Shown: positions 30,160 through 39,284, numbered from the stretch's first letter. The stretch is 64,000 nt of DNA from Alphaproteobacteria bacterium (GCA_030425395.1 JAUIAS010000001.1:186001-250000), one strand, 5' to 3'. Notes: generated by a model not told the origin, from the letters alone. Translations and numbers: made by a program.

Positions 30160-30396
30160 CGCGGCCTGATCAAGCTCGTCGCGGACCGGGCGACCGACCG
30201 CCTGCTGGGTGGCGTGATCATGGCGCCGGAGGGGGCCGACAGCGTGCAGACCCTTGCCATGGCGCTGAAGTTTGGCATGACGACAAAGGCTTTGGGCGAG
30301 ACGATCTTCCCCTACCTCACCACGGTCGAGGGGTTGAAGCTCGCCGCGCAAACCTTCGACATGGATGTCGCGAAGCTGTCGTGCTGCGCGGGCTGA
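30160..30396 (+). pseudogene. merA: Mercuric reductase MerA, C-terminal fragment
   Basis: The last ~78 codons of merA: RGLIKLVADRATDRLLGG, then FPYLTTVEGLKLAAQTFD and the C-terminal LSCCAG with the vicinal cysteine pair that binds Hg(II). The FAD/NAD domains and the N-terminal part are absent, and the fragment joins the IS6 remnant directly upstream. It is a relic of a mercury-resistance locus, not a working enzyme. Confidence 0.85.
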
Positions 30397-30666
30397 TCCA
30401 ACAAAGGAACAAGTGTTGCAACCCATTTGAACCGACGGCCGTTTTGGGCCAATCACGCTCTCGAGTACGTAAACAGCCACCACTGTGGCAGGTCAGCGTC
30501 TGCGAACCCGACATTCAGGGCGAGCCCGCAGTCCGCCCTCCGAGTTGATAGTAGGGGGCCTGCACGAACGGCCCAAACGGGTCATAATGCGATGGAGAGA
30601 ATGCTTCAGTGCGGTATAGCCGAAACGAACCTCGAACCCATACCGGCGCGGTTTAGGGATACCCGG
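30397..30666. other. No gene seen between merA relic and nirV
   Basis: The 270 bases hold no reading frame with convincing codon use and no recognisable terminator or repeat. The DNA is presumably debris from the rearrangement that left the IS6 and merA fragments. Confidence 0.5.
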
Positions 30667-31428
30667 TCACTGCCTTCCAACAGGCTTATCGCTCACGAGA
30701 CGCATTCCCAGGTGGGCCGGAGGCGATCCGACAGCGCATCCGCCACGCGCCGGGTCGCGGATGAGGTAGAACATGGCGGCAACGTGCTCGCCGCCGACGA
30801 AATACGCAGGGCAGCGCAGTGGATTGCCGTCGCCAGATGCACCCGCATAGCATTCCTGTGTCCATTCCCAAACGCTGCCGTCGAGATCAGCGATGCCATC
30901 GGGGGAGGTCGAAAAACTGCCTTGGGGTTTTAGTGCGCGGGCGGGCAAGTTTTTGGTCAAGTAGGCCGAAGCCCAAGTCAGGGATGGGTCCGTGAAGAGT
31001 GGGTCGGCTTCCTCTGGCAGCACCGGCCGCGCCATCTCGGTCCACTCGGCCGCAGTGGGAAGGCGGAATTTTCCGCCCGTCACGCTGTTGATCCAATTCA
31101 GGTATTCGGTCACGTCAACATAGCTCAGACCGGTCGCTGGCGTTACGCGCGCGTCCTGATCGGGCCGGACGCGAAGATGCAAGGCACAGCCACCTTCATC
31201 ATGACAGGTATTCCATTCGGCGACGGTCACTTCGTATTTCTGAACGAACAATCGCGCACCGGTCGAGAGGGTGACGGGGCTGGCGGCCATTTCGGGCGCC
31301 AGCGAAAGGTTCTTCCCGGCACCCTGCCAAGGCAATGCGGCGCCGAGAAAGACCGCCACCAAGACGATCAGAACAACCGAAAGAAGGGACAACTTCACGG
31401 CAGGCCTCAAAATTCTGGTGGCGGTCAT
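30667..31428 (-). CDS. nirV: NirV, formylglycine-generating-enzyme-like protein
   Basis: 253 residues. An N-terminal membrane anchor (LSLLSVVLIVLVAVFLGAAL) is followed by an FGE-sulfatase fold with FRLPTAAEWTEMAR and DLDGSVWEWTQEC. nirV genes of this type follow nirK in Rhodobacter and other denitrifiers; the function is not settled. The Cys-x4-Cys active site of true formylglycine-generating enzymes is not seen; the corresponding region (ARGGCAVGSPPAHLGMRLV) has one Cys. Follows nirK by 21 bases on the same strand. Confidence 0.85.
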   Translation of the reverse strand: MTATRILRPAVKLSLLSVVLIVLVAVFLGAALPWQGAGKNLSLAPEMAASPVTLSTGARLFVQKYEVTVAEWNTCHDEGGCALHLRVRPDQDARVTPATGLSYVDVTEYLNWINSVTGGKFRLPTAAEWTEMARPVLPEEADPLFTDPSLTWASAYLTKNLPARALKPQGSFSTSPDGIADLDGSVWEWTQECYAGASGDGNPLRCPAYFVGGEHVAAMFYLIRDPARGGCAVGSPPAHLGMRLVSDKPVGRQ

Positions 31429-31449
31429 GGGTGGGCTCCTTACACGTCG

Positions 31450-32667
31450 TCAGGTTGTGAAGGGTCTGGGCGCGACGACCTGTTCCATCAGGTCATTGTC
31501 CCATTCACCGTCGACGACAAAGTGCGCCGTCGCGCCCAACAGCGCGGCCTCGATCAGATTGTGGTTCACGTAGGCGTACACGCCCGGCTGCTCAAATGTG
31601 TACATCGCCGCCATCGCGGTGCCACCGCGCACGAACCATGTTTCCAAACCGGTCAGGGGCGCATCGCTGAACGAGGTTTCCCAGACAAAATTGCCGTGCC
31701 CGCCGATCAGGTGCGGACGGCTGTCGCGGTTGGCCTGATTGTGGATCATCAGCACCGTTTCACCAACGTTGAACTTCAGCGCGCCTTCGCCGGTCAGGGC
31801 CCCGACGGCACCGTTAAAGACCGAATGGGTCGGGGTCAGCGTGCGCATCGCGTCCAGACTGTCGGCGTAATCGTCGCCCGCCGCCTCATAGGTCTTGTAG
31901 TCGCCGTTGTCGTCCTTGGGCAGATAGTAATCCTGCTCGCCGATATAGGCGATCTTGTCATAGCGCAGCGGGTTGCCATCCTTGTCCTTCAGCCCGTCGC
32001 GCGGCAGCACCATGACCGCCCCGTTCATGCCGTGGGTCACGTGATAGGGGATCATCGCCCCGCCCGGTGCGCAGTGATAGGTAAAGCAGCCCGGCTTGGT
32101 CGCCTTCCAGCGCAGCACGGTTTCCTCACCCGGGTAAACGTGGGTCAGCCCACCACCGCCCAACGCGCCCGTCGAGGCGTGGTAGTCGATGTTATGCTCC
32201 ATCATGCTGTCTTCGGGGTTGCGCAGGGTCAGTTCGACCATGTCGCCCTCGTGGCAGATGATCAGCGGACCGGGGACTGAGCCGTTGTAGGTCAGCGCCC
32301 AGACCTCTGCGCCGGTGTCCTCATCGACAACCATCAGGCGTTCGGTGGTCTCCATCGTGATCTCGATGATCTTGGGCCCGCCGGTTGCGACCTGCTCATG
32401 CGCGGGGGCATAGGGCGGGGCGACCAGTTCCTGACGCACACGGGTGTACCCTGACAGATCGGCGGGTTTCGCGTTGCTTTCGGCCTCGATCTTGCCCGCG
32501 GCCTTGTAAAGCCGGGCAGAGGTCGCATCCGCCTTGAGCGGCATCGGCGCGCGGGTGGCCGCCATCGTGGCAGCCCCTGTCATCGCGGCGGCACCGGCCA
32601 GCACGGAGCCGCGCAACACGTTGCGGCGGCTGGTTTTCACAAGGCCGGGGTTGATGAATTTGGTCAT
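31450..32667 (-). CDS. nirK: Copper-containing nitrite reductase NirK
   Basis: Periplasmic enzyme reducing nitrite to nitric oxide, fed by pseudoazurin. 405-residue precursor with a twin-arginine signal (SRRNVLRG). Type 1 copper ligands are His158, Cys199, His209 and Met214; type 2 ligands include His163 and His198 plus the later GGHGNF region; the catalytic Asp is Asp161 (HNIDYHAS). The GGAMIP loop between Cys199 and His209 is of the class I type. Second gene of a paz-nirK-nirV operon; ribosome-binding site GGAGGAAA. Confidence 0.97.
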   Translation of the reverse strand: MTKFINPGLVKTSRRNVLRGSVLAGAAAMTGAATMAATRAPMPLKADATSARLYKAAGKIEAESNAKPADLSGYTRVRQELVAPPYAPAHEQVATGGPKIIEITMETTERLMVVDEDTGAEVWALTYNGSVPGPLIICHEGDMVELTLRNPEDSMMEHNIDYHASTGALGGGGLTHVYPGEETVLRWKATKPGCFTYHCAPGGAMIPYHVTHGMNGAVMVLPRDGLKDKDGNPLRYDKIAYIGEQDYYLPKDDNGDYKTYEAAGDDYADSLDAMRTLTPTHSVFNGAVGALTGEGALKFNVGETVLMIHNQANRDSRPHLIGGHGNFVWETSFSDAPLTGLETWFVRGGTAMAAMYTFEQPGVYAYVNHNLIEAALLGATAHFVVDGEWDNDLMEQVVAPRPFTT

Positions 32668-32691
32668 GGTTTCCTCCTGGGGAAAATGGCG

Positions 32692-32708
32692 GCGGGCAGC
32701 AGGCCCGC
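32692..32708. other. Hairpin between pseudoazurin and nirK genes
   Basis: GCGGGC (32692-32697) pairs with GCCCGC (32703-32708) around a five-base loop in the 57-base gap. No T run follows on either strand, so it is more likely a processing or stability element than a terminator. Confidence 0.3.
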
Positions 32709-32724
32709 GCGCCTTGTACCTGGG

Positions 32725-33156
32725 TCAAAGATTGTCGAGTTGTTCCTGAAAGCGTTCCTTCGCTTTCTTCGGAACGCGACCTTCGAGAAAGCCCTCGGGC
32801 GCGGCCACGTCGCCCACGGCGATGGTCATCACCATGCCCATGGCGTAGTGGGGTTTGCACATCACCGCGTAGACGCCTGTCGCGTCCAGCGTGACCTCGA
32901 TCTCTTCGTTGATCTTGCCGCCGAACTTTTCGGCGCCTTCGGGGATCATGCCCTTGACGGTTTCGGCGTTGTGGCCCTTGTCCGTCGCGATGAACCTGAT
33001 CGTGTCGCCGGGGGCGGCCTGCACGAAGGCGGGCTCAAACACCATGCGGTCCCCGTCAGAGCCCTTGTTCAGCATCTGGACTTCATGGGTTTCGGCAAAC
33101 GCCGCGCCCGCCATCAGGGCGGCAAAGGTGAGTGCGGTAGTGGCAGTTCGGATCAT
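32725..33156 (-). CDS. Pseudoazurin
   Basis: Small blue-copper protein that carries electrons to NirK. 143-residue precursor with a Sec signal ending near AAFA|ETHEV. The type 1 copper ligands His62, Cys100, His103 and Met108 have exactly the 38-3-5 spacing of the family. Extra lysine-rich C-terminus ([14 protein letters not shown]). First gene of the leftward nir operon; an NnrR-like box lies 63 bases upstream. Confidence 0.95.
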   Translation of the reverse strand: MIRTATTALTFAALMAGAAFAETHEVQMLNKGSDGDRMVFEPAFVQAAPGDTIRFIATDKGHNAETVKGMIPEGAEKFGGKINEEIEVTLDATGVYAVMCKPHYAMGMVMTIAVGDVAAPEGFLEGRVPKKAKERFQEQLDNL

Positions 33157-33218
33157 CGGATCAACCCTTTCAATGTGATCTCTTGAGCCTGAGTTTAGGT
33201 CTTTGCAGAAACCGCATA

Positions 33219-33232
33219 TTGCGCTGGAGCAA
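33219..33232. promoter_or_regulatory. NnrR/FNR-type box between paz and its regulator gene
   Basis: TTGCGCTGGAGCAA is a near-perfect inverted repeat TTGCG-N4-(C/A)GCAA of the kind bound by NO-responsive Crp/Fnr proteins. It lies in the divergent gap, with its centre about 69 bases before the pseudoazurin start and 87 before the regulator start. A related site lies ahead of norC. Confidence 0.6.
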
Positions 33233-33312
33233 CGTTTCGGGGTTTTTGCTTTTGGCGCGGGCAACGCGTCGTCGAACTGGCGCAAGTCCATAGGATGTGG
33301 CACAGAAAACCA

Positions 33313-34032
33313 ATGGAACAGGACGCCCCTCGCAAGACGCTGCCCCGGCTGGATGAAAGCCTGCTGACGCACCTGCCGCCGTTTTCACGGCTGGAGCGTC
33401 GCCAGATCCGCACGATTCTGAATCAGGCCAGCTCTCGCCGTTACGCCCCGGGGTCTCATATCTTTGATGAGGGGGAATCGGCGGAACGCTTCTTTATGCT
33501 TCTGGATGGCTATGTTCGGGTTGTTCGCGTCACGTCGACCGGCGAACAGGTCACCGCGTTGCATATCCCGTCTGGGCAGTTGCTGGGCATTGCCAAGGCG
33601 CTGGGGCGTGACACCTATCCTGCAACTGCAGTGACGGCGACCGAATCCATCGCGCTCAGCTGGCCGACGCGTCTGTGGGATACCTTTGTGGCCGACTATG
33701 ACGGCTTCGCCACCGAGACCTACAAGACCCTCGGCCACCGCGTCGGAGAGATGAACAACCGAATTGTCGAGATGGCGACCCAACAGGTTGAACAACGGGT
33801 GGCAAATGCGCTGCTGCGGTTGGTCAACCAGACAGGTCGCAAGGTCGAGGGCGGGATAGAGATCGATTTTCCGATCACCCGTCAGGATCTGTCCGAATTG
33901 ACCGCGACAACCCTTCACACCGCCAGTCGCCTGCTGAGCGGGTGGGAGAAACTGGGGTTGGTCGAAAGCAAACGCAAGCGGATCAAGGTTTGCGATCCGC
34001 ATGCGCTGGTGATGTTGAGCCAAGGGCGCTAA
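33313..34032 (+). CDS. Crp/Fnr-family regulator (NnrR/Dnr type)
   Basis: 239 residues: an N-terminal effector domain ([20 protein letters not shown]) and a C-terminal winged helix. The N-terminus has no cysteine cluster, so it does not bind an FNR iron-sulphur cluster. The recognition helix reads [10 protein letters not shown]: His-x-x-Ser-Arg where FNR has Glu-x-x-Ser-Arg, which fits binding of TTGCG rather than TTGAT half sites. Placed between nir and nor, it is the likely NO-responsive activator of both. The start could also be 33295. Confidence 0.85.
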   Translation: MEQDAPRKTLPRLDESLLTHLPPFSRLERRQIRTILNQASSRRYAPGSHIFDEGESAERFFMLLDGYVRVVRVTSTGEQVTALHIPSGQLLGIAKALGRDTYPATAVTATESIALSWPTRLWDTFVADYDGFATETYKTLGHRVGEMNNRIVEMATQQVEQRVANALLRLVNQTGRKVEGGIEIDFPITRQDLSELTATTLHTASRLLSGWEKLGLVESKRKRIKVCDPHALVMLSQGR

Positions 34033-34250
34033 CGCGCGCTGCCTCTTTTTATCGCCTCGCGGAGCTCTGCAACAAAGAGATCTTCGTCCAGATGATACTC
34101 GGCGCAGGCGTCGGTGATCGTGTGAAACGGCGCGATCAAACACCCCACGCACAGCATCCCGTGACGCAGAAACACCGACACCGTCTGCGGCCAAAGAGTC
34201 ATCAGATCTGACAAGGACAGGTCGGGGTCGTCAAAGCGCGTGCTGCTCAT
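34029..34250 (-). CDS. DUF1858-domain protein
   Basis: 73 residues. LSDLMTLWPQTVSVFLRHGM followed by LCVGCLIAPFHTITDACAEY carries the CxxC (redox disulfide) of the DUF1858 domain, which recurs beside NO- and hydroxylamine-handling genes. The start at 34250 has AAAGGA upstream. It is convergent with the Crp/Fnr gene (4-base overlap) and divergent from norC, sharing the region with the NnrR-like box. Probably part of the NO response; the biochemical role is unknown. Confidence 0.8.
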   Translation of the reverse strand: MSSTRFDDPDLSLSDLMTLWPQTVSVFLRHGMLCVGCLIAPFHTITDACAEYHLDEDLFVAELREAIKRGSAR

Positions 34251-34296
34251 CACATATCCTTTCATGGATATGATCCACACCTTTCCGGCTCAAACG

Positions 34297-34310
34297 TTGT
34301 TCTGGCGCAA
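34297..34310. promoter_or_regulatory. NnrR/FNR-type box ahead of norC
   Basis: TTGTTCTGGCGCAA shares the CTGG centre and the CAA/TTG arms with the box at 33219-33232. It is 59 bases before the norC start and 47 before the divergent DUF1858 gene, so it could serve both. Confidence 0.6.
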
Positions 34311-34368
34311 ACTTTGACGTTCAGCCCCGCGCTAAGCGTGGGTGACCTGAATGACAAGGAGGCCCGAG

Positions 34369-34821
34369 ATGGCTGAATTCCTGACAAAGTCACGGGCGCG
34401 CAACGTGTTCTACGGGGGGTCGATCTTTTTCGTGGTCGTCTTCATCGCGCTGACCGTGCACAGCCACCGCTACGTGGTGACAACATCAACCGCCGGCATG
34501 CCGCTGACCGAAGAGGTGGCATTGGGCAAACATGTGTGGGAGCGGCATTCCTGCATCAACTGCCACTCGCTGCACGGCGAAGGTGCCTATTTCGCGCCCG
34601 AGGTCGGCAACGTCATGACCCGCTGGGGCGTGCTGGACGATCCCGAAGGCGCCTATGAGATCCTGGATGGCTGGATGAACGCGCAGCCCTCGGGGATCGA
34701 GGGCCGCCGCCAGATGCCACACTTTGAGATCACCGAAGAAGAGATGCGCGGACTGGCCGAATTCCTGCGCTGGGCCGATCAAACCGACACGCAGGGCTGG
34801 CCGCCCAACGATGCCGGGTAA
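34369..34821 (+). CDS. norC: Nitric oxide reductase subunit C
   Basis: Membrane-anchored cytochrome c that passes electrons to NorB. 150 residues: one N-terminal membrane helix (GSIFFVVVFIALTV) and a haem-binding CINCH (Cys62, Cys65, His66) with a downstream methionine in the ITEEEM region. The ATG at 34369 has AAGGAGG upstream. First gene of the nor operon; norB follows after 14 bases. Confidence 0.96.
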   Translation: MAEFLTKSRARNVFYGGSIFFVVVFIALTVHSHRYVVTTSTAGMPLTEEVALGKHVWERHSCINCHSLHGEGAYFAPEVGNVMTRWGVLDDPEGAYEILDGWMNAQPSGIEGRRQMPHFEITEEEMRGLAEFLRWADQTDTQGWPPNDAG

Positions 34822-34835
34822 GGAGGACAAAACCC

Positions 34836-36185
34836 ATGAAATACCAATCACAAAAGGTGGCGCTGGCCTACTTCGTCTGCGCGATGGCCTTGTTCGGCAT
34901 TCAGGTGCTGGGCGGTCTTCTTGCGGGCTGGGTCTATGTCTCGCCCAACTTTCTGGCAGAGATCCTGCCGTTCAACATCATCCGTATGATCCACACAAAC
35001 GCGCTGATCGTCTGGCTGCTGCTGGGGTTCTTCGGGGCGGCCTACTTCCTTATCCCCGAGGAATCCGAACGAGAGATCTATTCGGTCAAGCTGGCCTATC
35101 TGCAGTTGATCATCCTGATGGTCGGCACGCTGGGGGCCGTCGGCAGCTATCTTGTCGGCATCCACGGCGGGCGCGAATTTCTTGAACAGCCGCTCTGGGT
35201 CAAGTTCGGCATTCTTGTCGCGGCGCTGATCTTCCTGTTCAACATCTCGATGACCGTTCTGGCGGGCAAGAAGACGGCGATTACCAACGTGCTGCTGATG
35301 GGCCTGTGGCTGTTGTCGCTGCTCTGGGTCTTTGCCTTCATCAACCCGGAAAACTTGAGCCTCGACAAAATGTACTGGTGGTTCGTCGTGCACCTCTGGG
35401 TCGAGGCGACCTGGGAACTGGTGATGGCGTCGATCCTTGCCTTCCTGCTGCTGAAGCTGACCGGCGTGGACCGTGAAGTGGTCGAAAAATGGCTCTATGT
35501 TATCGTCGCCACGGCGCTCTTTTCCGGCATCCTCGGCACTGGGCACCATTTCTACTGGATTGGTCTGCCGGGCTATTGGCAGTGGATTGGCTCCATCTTC
35601 TCGACGTTTGAGGTGATCCCCTTCTTCCTGATGATGAGCTTTGCCTTTGTCATGGTCTGGAAGGGCCGCAAGAACCACCCCAACAAGGCGGCGCTCTTGT
35701 GGTCGCTGGGGTCCAGCACGGTCGCCTTCTTCGGCGCGGGCGTCTGGGGCTTTCTGCACACCCTGCACGGGGTCAACTTCTACAGCCACGGCACGCAGAT
35801 CACCGCCGCGCACGGGCACCTGTCCTTTTACGGGGCTTACGTGGCGCTGAACCTTGCGATGTTCACCTATGCGATGCCGATGCTGCGCGGACGTGAACCG
35901 TATAACCAGGTGCTCAACATGGGATCCTTCTGGCTGATGACCGGTGGCATGGCGTTCATGACCTTTGTGCTGACCTTTGCCGGCACCATCCAGACGCACA
36001 TGCAGCGCGTCGTGGGCGACTATTACATGGACGTGCAGGACGGTCTGTCACTCTTCTACATGATGCGCTTTGGCGCGGGCCTTGCGGTGGTCATCGGTGC
36101 GCTGTTGTTCATCTACTCGATCCTTGTGGTGCGCAAACGTGAGATCATCACCCCCGGTGCGGCCAACCCCGCGACAGGAGGATGA
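34836..36185 (+). CDS. norB: Nitric oxide reductase subunit B
   Basis: Catalytic haem b / haem b3-FeB subunit that reduces two NO to N2O. 449 residues with twelve membrane helices. Haem and FeB histidines are seen in RMIHTNALIVW, VVHLWVEATWEL, GTGHHFYW and AAHGHLSFYG. It is of the cytochrome c-dependent type because norC is present. Followed one base later by norQ. Confidence 0.97.
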   Translation: MKYQSQKVALAYFVCAMALFGIQVLGGLLAGWVYVSPNFLAEILPFNIIRMIHTNALIVWLLLGFFGAAYFLIPEESEREIYSVKLAYLQLIILMVGTLGAVGSYLVGIHGGREFLEQPLWVKFGILVAALIFLFNISMTVLAGKKTAITNVLLMGLWLLSLLWVFAFINPENLSLDKMYWWFVVHLWVEATWELVMASILAFLLLKLTGVDREVVEKWLYVIVATALFSGILGTGHHFYWIGLPGYWQWIGSIFSTFEVIPFFLMMSFAFVMVWKGRKNHPNKAALLWSLGSSTVAFFGAGVWGFLHTLHGVNFYSHGTQITAAHGHLSFYGAYVALNLAMFTYAMPMLRGREPYNQVLNMGSFWLMTGGMAFMTFVLTFAGTIQTHMQRVVGDYYMDVQDGLSLFYMMRFGAGLAVVIGALLFIYSILVVRKREIITPGAANPATGG

Positions 36186-36186
36186 G

Positions 36187-36981
36187 ATGAACATGCAAAC
36201 CACGCCGACCCTGCCGTTCTACCAGCCCGCCGCATCGGAATGCGCGCTGTTCGAGACGGCCTATGACAACGGTTTGCCCCTTCTTCTGAAGGGGCCGACC
36301 GGCTGCGGCAAAACCCGCTTTGTCGAACATATGGCGGCACGGCTTGGCAAATCACTGTACACAGTGGCCTGCCATGACGACCTGTCAGCGGCGGACCTGA
36401 TCGGGCGCTACCTGCTGAAGGGCGGAGAGACTGTCTGGGTCGACGGTCCGCTGACCCGTGCGGTGCGCGAAGGCGGCATCTGCTACCTTGATGAGGTGGT
36501 CGAGGCCCGCAAGGACGTGACCGTGGTGCTGCACCCGCTCACCGACACGCGGCGCACGCTGATGATCGACCGCACCGGAGAGGAGCTGGTGGCGCCCAAA
36601 GGCTTTATGTTGGTCGCCTCCTATAACCCCGGCTACCAGAACGTGCTGAAACGGCTGAAACCGTCGACGCGGCAGCGGTTCTTGTCGATCTCCTTCGATT
36701 TTCCGGGCGAAGAGGCGGAAATCGCCGTCGTGTCACGCGAAAGCGGGCTGGAACCGGGGCGCGTTGCCCCCTTGGTGCGGCTTGCGGGCCGAATCCGGAC
36801 CCTGTCCGGCATGGATCTGGAGGAAGGCGTTTCAACCCGCCTGCTGATCTACGCCGCCACGCTGATGGCGGGGGGCATGGGCGTCGATCAGGCGCTGGAA
36901 GCCGCCATCGTGCAACCCCTCAGCGATGAGCCCGACGTGGGCGTGGCGCTGCGGGATCTGATCTCGACAATCTACGGGTGA
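36187..36981 (+). CDS. norQ: NorQ, MoxR-type AAA+ ATPase for NOR maturation
   Basis: 264 residues. Walker A is LKGPTGCGKTR (about 34-44) and Walker B ICYLDEVVEA; the fold is the MoxR/CbbQ AAA+ type. NorQ works with the von Willebrand protein NorD to insert the non-haem iron into NorB. The ATG follows AGGAGG. Its stop overlaps the norD start as GTGA. Confidence 0.94.
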   Translation: MNMQTTPTLPFYQPAASECALFETAYDNGLPLLLKGPTGCGKTRFVEHMAARLGKSLYTVACHDDLSAADLIGRYLLKGGETVWVDGPLTRAVREGGICYLDEVVEARKDVTVVLHPLTDTRRTLMIDRTGEELVAPKGFMLVASYNPGYQNVLKRLKPSTRQRFLSISFDFPGEEAEIAVVSRESGLEPGRVAPLVRLAGRIRTLSGMDLEEGVSTRLLIYAATLMAGGMGVDQALEAAIVQPLSDEPDVGVALRDLISTIYG

Positions 36982-38873
36982 ACAAGATGCGCCTCTCCGA
37001 TCTCATGGAACCAGAAGAGACCGTCGGAAATCTCTGGCACGATATGGCCAACGGGATTGGAAAGGCCGTCACCTATCCCGAGGCGGGTGTCACGTTCGCC
37101 TCGGTCCGGCCCAGCCTGTCGGTGCTGTTTCGCGCTTTGGGCGGGGCCGCCGGGGTCGAACTGGCCGAGGCCCCGGCAACCCTTGTCCGCCACCGACAGC
37201 CGATGCGGCGCAAGCTGGGCGCGGAACAAGACCGTGAATGGGTGGCGCAGTACGATGGCGAACGCCTGTCTTTGCCGCCGCTCATCGCCGACTTTCCAGA
37301 GGCGCGTCTGAATCGCGCCGCCTATTTCTGGTTGGTGGCGCTGGCGGCCGTCAGCGATCTTTCCGAACTGGACCTCGATGCAGAAGGCCCGGCGCACGAC
37401 TGTGCGCAGATCCGCGCCAATGCCGCCGCCGCCGATGCCGCCTATGCGGTCTGCCCCGGGCTGCGCGGGCAGTACGCCGACATGGCCGAACTCTGTGCCG
37501 CCGCACGGCCCGACCTGACACGCCCCGCGCAAGAGGCGATCTTTGAAACCGCGATCCGCGATCAACTCTGCGGCGGCTCACCCGTCATCGCGTCGCCAGA
37601 AATACCGCGCGGCTACAAACCCTTTGCGCCAGTGCCGATTTGGCTGCGCTTTGCCGCCCCCGGTTCAGGCAGTGCCGCGACAGAGGAACAAGCCGATCCC
37701 GCCGCCCCGCCGCCCACCGCCGCGCTGACCAGCCGCAAGCTGGGCATGCGCAAGGATCAGGACCAGCAGAACCGCAAGGACAGCTTTATCATCCACCGCT
37801 TTGAATCGATCCTGTCCTGGGTCGAGTCGATGAACATCAACCGCAGCGTCGACGATGACGACGATGAAAACGCGCAAAAGGCCGCTGACGATCAGGACAA
37901 CATCACCCTGTCGAAACACGACCGCAAGGCCGCCACGCGCCTGCGCCTGCACCTTGATCTGTCGCCCGCCGACGCCGACCATGAGGCGCTGGCAGGCGAA
38001 CACACCTACCCCGAATGGAACCATCGGTCCCGCAGTTACATGGACGGCCATTGCCGGGTGCTGGACGCCCCCGCGCAACCCGACGCCGCCCATCCCTACC
38101 GCGCGGATGAGCGCCGCATCCGCGAGGTCCGCCGCCAGTTCGAGGCACTGCGCCCGCGTCGCATCCTGCAACCACGACAGGTGGACGGGTCAGAGCTTGA
38201 CCTTGACGCGCTGCTGACCGCGCGAGCCGATCTGGTCGCCACCGGGCGCGGATCGGATCGTATCTGGCAAAGCGCCCGCCAGACGGAACGTGACCTGTCG
38301 GTCGCCTTCCTGATCGACACCTCACGCTCGACAGAGGCGGCCATCGGCGACACCTCGGTGATCGAGGTGGCGCGCGAAGCGATGGCAGCCCTTGCCGCAG
38401 GCATCGACGCCGCAGGCGACCGGTTGGGGATCTGGGGGTTTTCCTCGCTGCGCCGGGATCGCGTTTTCCTGACCCGGTGCAAGGAGTTCGACGCACCAAT
38501 GAATGCCGCGATCACCGCCAATATCGGCGCGCTGAAACCGGGGCACTACACGCGCCTTGGCGCGGCCATCCGCCATGCCAGCGCGCAACTGGCGGCAGAA
38601 CCGTCCGCCCGCAAGCTCTTGATCGTGCTGACAGACGGCAAGCCCAACGATCTGGACCACTACGAGGGCCAGCACGGGATCGAAGACAGCCACATGGCCG
38701 TGCGCGAGGCCCGGCTTGCAGGCCACGCTCTGCACGGCGTCATCATCGACGAGGACGGACAGGATTGGTTCGCCCGCATCTTTGGGCGCGGCGGGTTCAC
38801 GCTGTTACCAAACCCGGAACGCCTGACCCGCGCCTTGCCCGACATCTATCGCAGACTCACACAGGAGACCTGA
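36978..38873 (+). CDS. norD: NorD, VWA-domain partner of NorQ
   Basis: 631 residues. The N-terminus reads LMEPEETVGNLWHDM as in NorD/CbbO proteins, the middle has an acidic stretch (DDDDDEN, about 292-299), and the C-terminal von Willebrand domain has the metal-ion site LIDTSRST plus VLTDGKPND. Recruits NorQ to the reductase. The GTG start overlaps the norQ stop; ATG at 36987 is an alternative. Confidence 0.93.
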   Translation: MNKMRLSDLMEPEETVGNLWHDMANGIGKAVTYPEAGVTFASVRPSLSVLFRALGGAAGVELAEAPATLVRHRQPMRRKLGAEQDREWVAQYDGERLSLPPLIADFPEARLNRAAYFWLVALAAVSDLSELDLDAEGPAHDCAQIRANAAAADAAYAVCPGLRGQYADMAELCAAARPDLTRPAQEAIFETAIRDQLCGGSPVIASPEIPRGYKPFAPVPIWLRFAAPGSGSAATEEQADPAAPPPTAALTSRKLGMRKDQDQQNRKDSFIIHRFESILSWVESMNINRSVDDDDDENAQKAADDQDNITLSKHDRKAATRLRLHLDLSPADADHEALAGEHTYPEWNHRSRSYMDGHCRVLDAPAQPDAAHPYRADERRIREVRRQFEALRPRRILQPRQVDGSELDLDALLTARADLVATGRGSDRIWQSARQTERDLSVAFLIDTSRSTEAAIGDTSVIEVAREAMAALAAGIDAAGDRLGIWGFSSLRRDRVFLTRCKEFDAPMNAAITANIGALKPGHYTRLGAAIRHASAQLAAEPSARKLLIVLTDGKPNDLDHYEGQHGIEDSHMAVREARLAGHALHGVIIDEDGQDWFARIFGRGGFTLLPNPERLTRALPDIYRRLTQET

Positions 38874-38874
38874 C

Positions 38875-39048
38875 ATGCGCAAACTTTGCATCCTCCCCGT
38901 CTTTTTCGCAGCCCCCGCATGGGCCGAAGCATTCGACCGCCCGATCCCGCAGGCGCAATCCGCCACCGCAGAGTTCTGGTACGCCCTCGCCTGTATCGCG
39001 CTGGTCCTGTCCATGATCGCGGTGCATCGACTGGTGTCCCGGCGATGA
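38875..39048 (+). CDS. 57-residue membrane protein of nor operon, NnrT-like
   Basis: Starts one base after the norD stop. A signal-like N-terminus (MRKLCILPVFFAAPAWAEA) precedes a short linker and one membrane helix (WYALACIALVLSMIAV) with a basic end (HRLVSRR). Size, topology and position between norD and nnrU-type genes suggest NnrT of Rhodobacter, which is needed for nitrite and NO reduction; I cannot verify sequence identity. Its stop overlaps the next start as ATGA. Confidence 0.6.
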   Translation: MRKLCILPVFFAAPAWAEAFDRPIPQAQSATAEFWYALACIALVLSMIAVHRLVSRR

Positions 39049-39284
39049 CCCGGCGGGGATGGTCCACCCGGCAAATCGCGCTGGCGCTCTATCCCTTCGG
39101 GGCGGGGGCCGCGGCGGTCAACGTCTTCTTCGCCTCGCTGATATTCAGCTGGATTGGCGGGCCGGTCGCCTCCACGGCTTGGTCGCTGGGGCTGGGCTGT
39201 GTTATCGGGGCACCCGCGACATGGTGGTTCGCCCGGCACATCCGTCACCTGATGGACATGGCCGACGGACAGGTGGCGTCATGA
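39045..39284 (+). CDS. 79-residue two-helix membrane protein in nor operon
   Basis: MTRRGWSTRQIALALYPFGA opens the protein. Two hydrophobic helices (about 10-35 and 40-60) are followed by an amphipathic tail ARHIRHLMDMADG. The frame is linked to its neighbours by ATGA overlaps at both ends, and codon use is like that of the rest of the operon. I do not recognise a named family. A NorF-like accessory role is possible from size, helix count and location only. Confidence 0.55.
   Translation: MTRRGWSTRQIALALYPFGAGAAAVNVFFASLIFSWIGGPVASTAWSLGLGCVIGAPATWWFARHIRHLMDMADGQVAS

Noticed and set aside
34848-35999. 383-codon open frame antisense to norB
   Set aside because: Shadow frame. norB has all haem ligands, and the antisense product is an Asp/Gln/His-rich sequence without structure.
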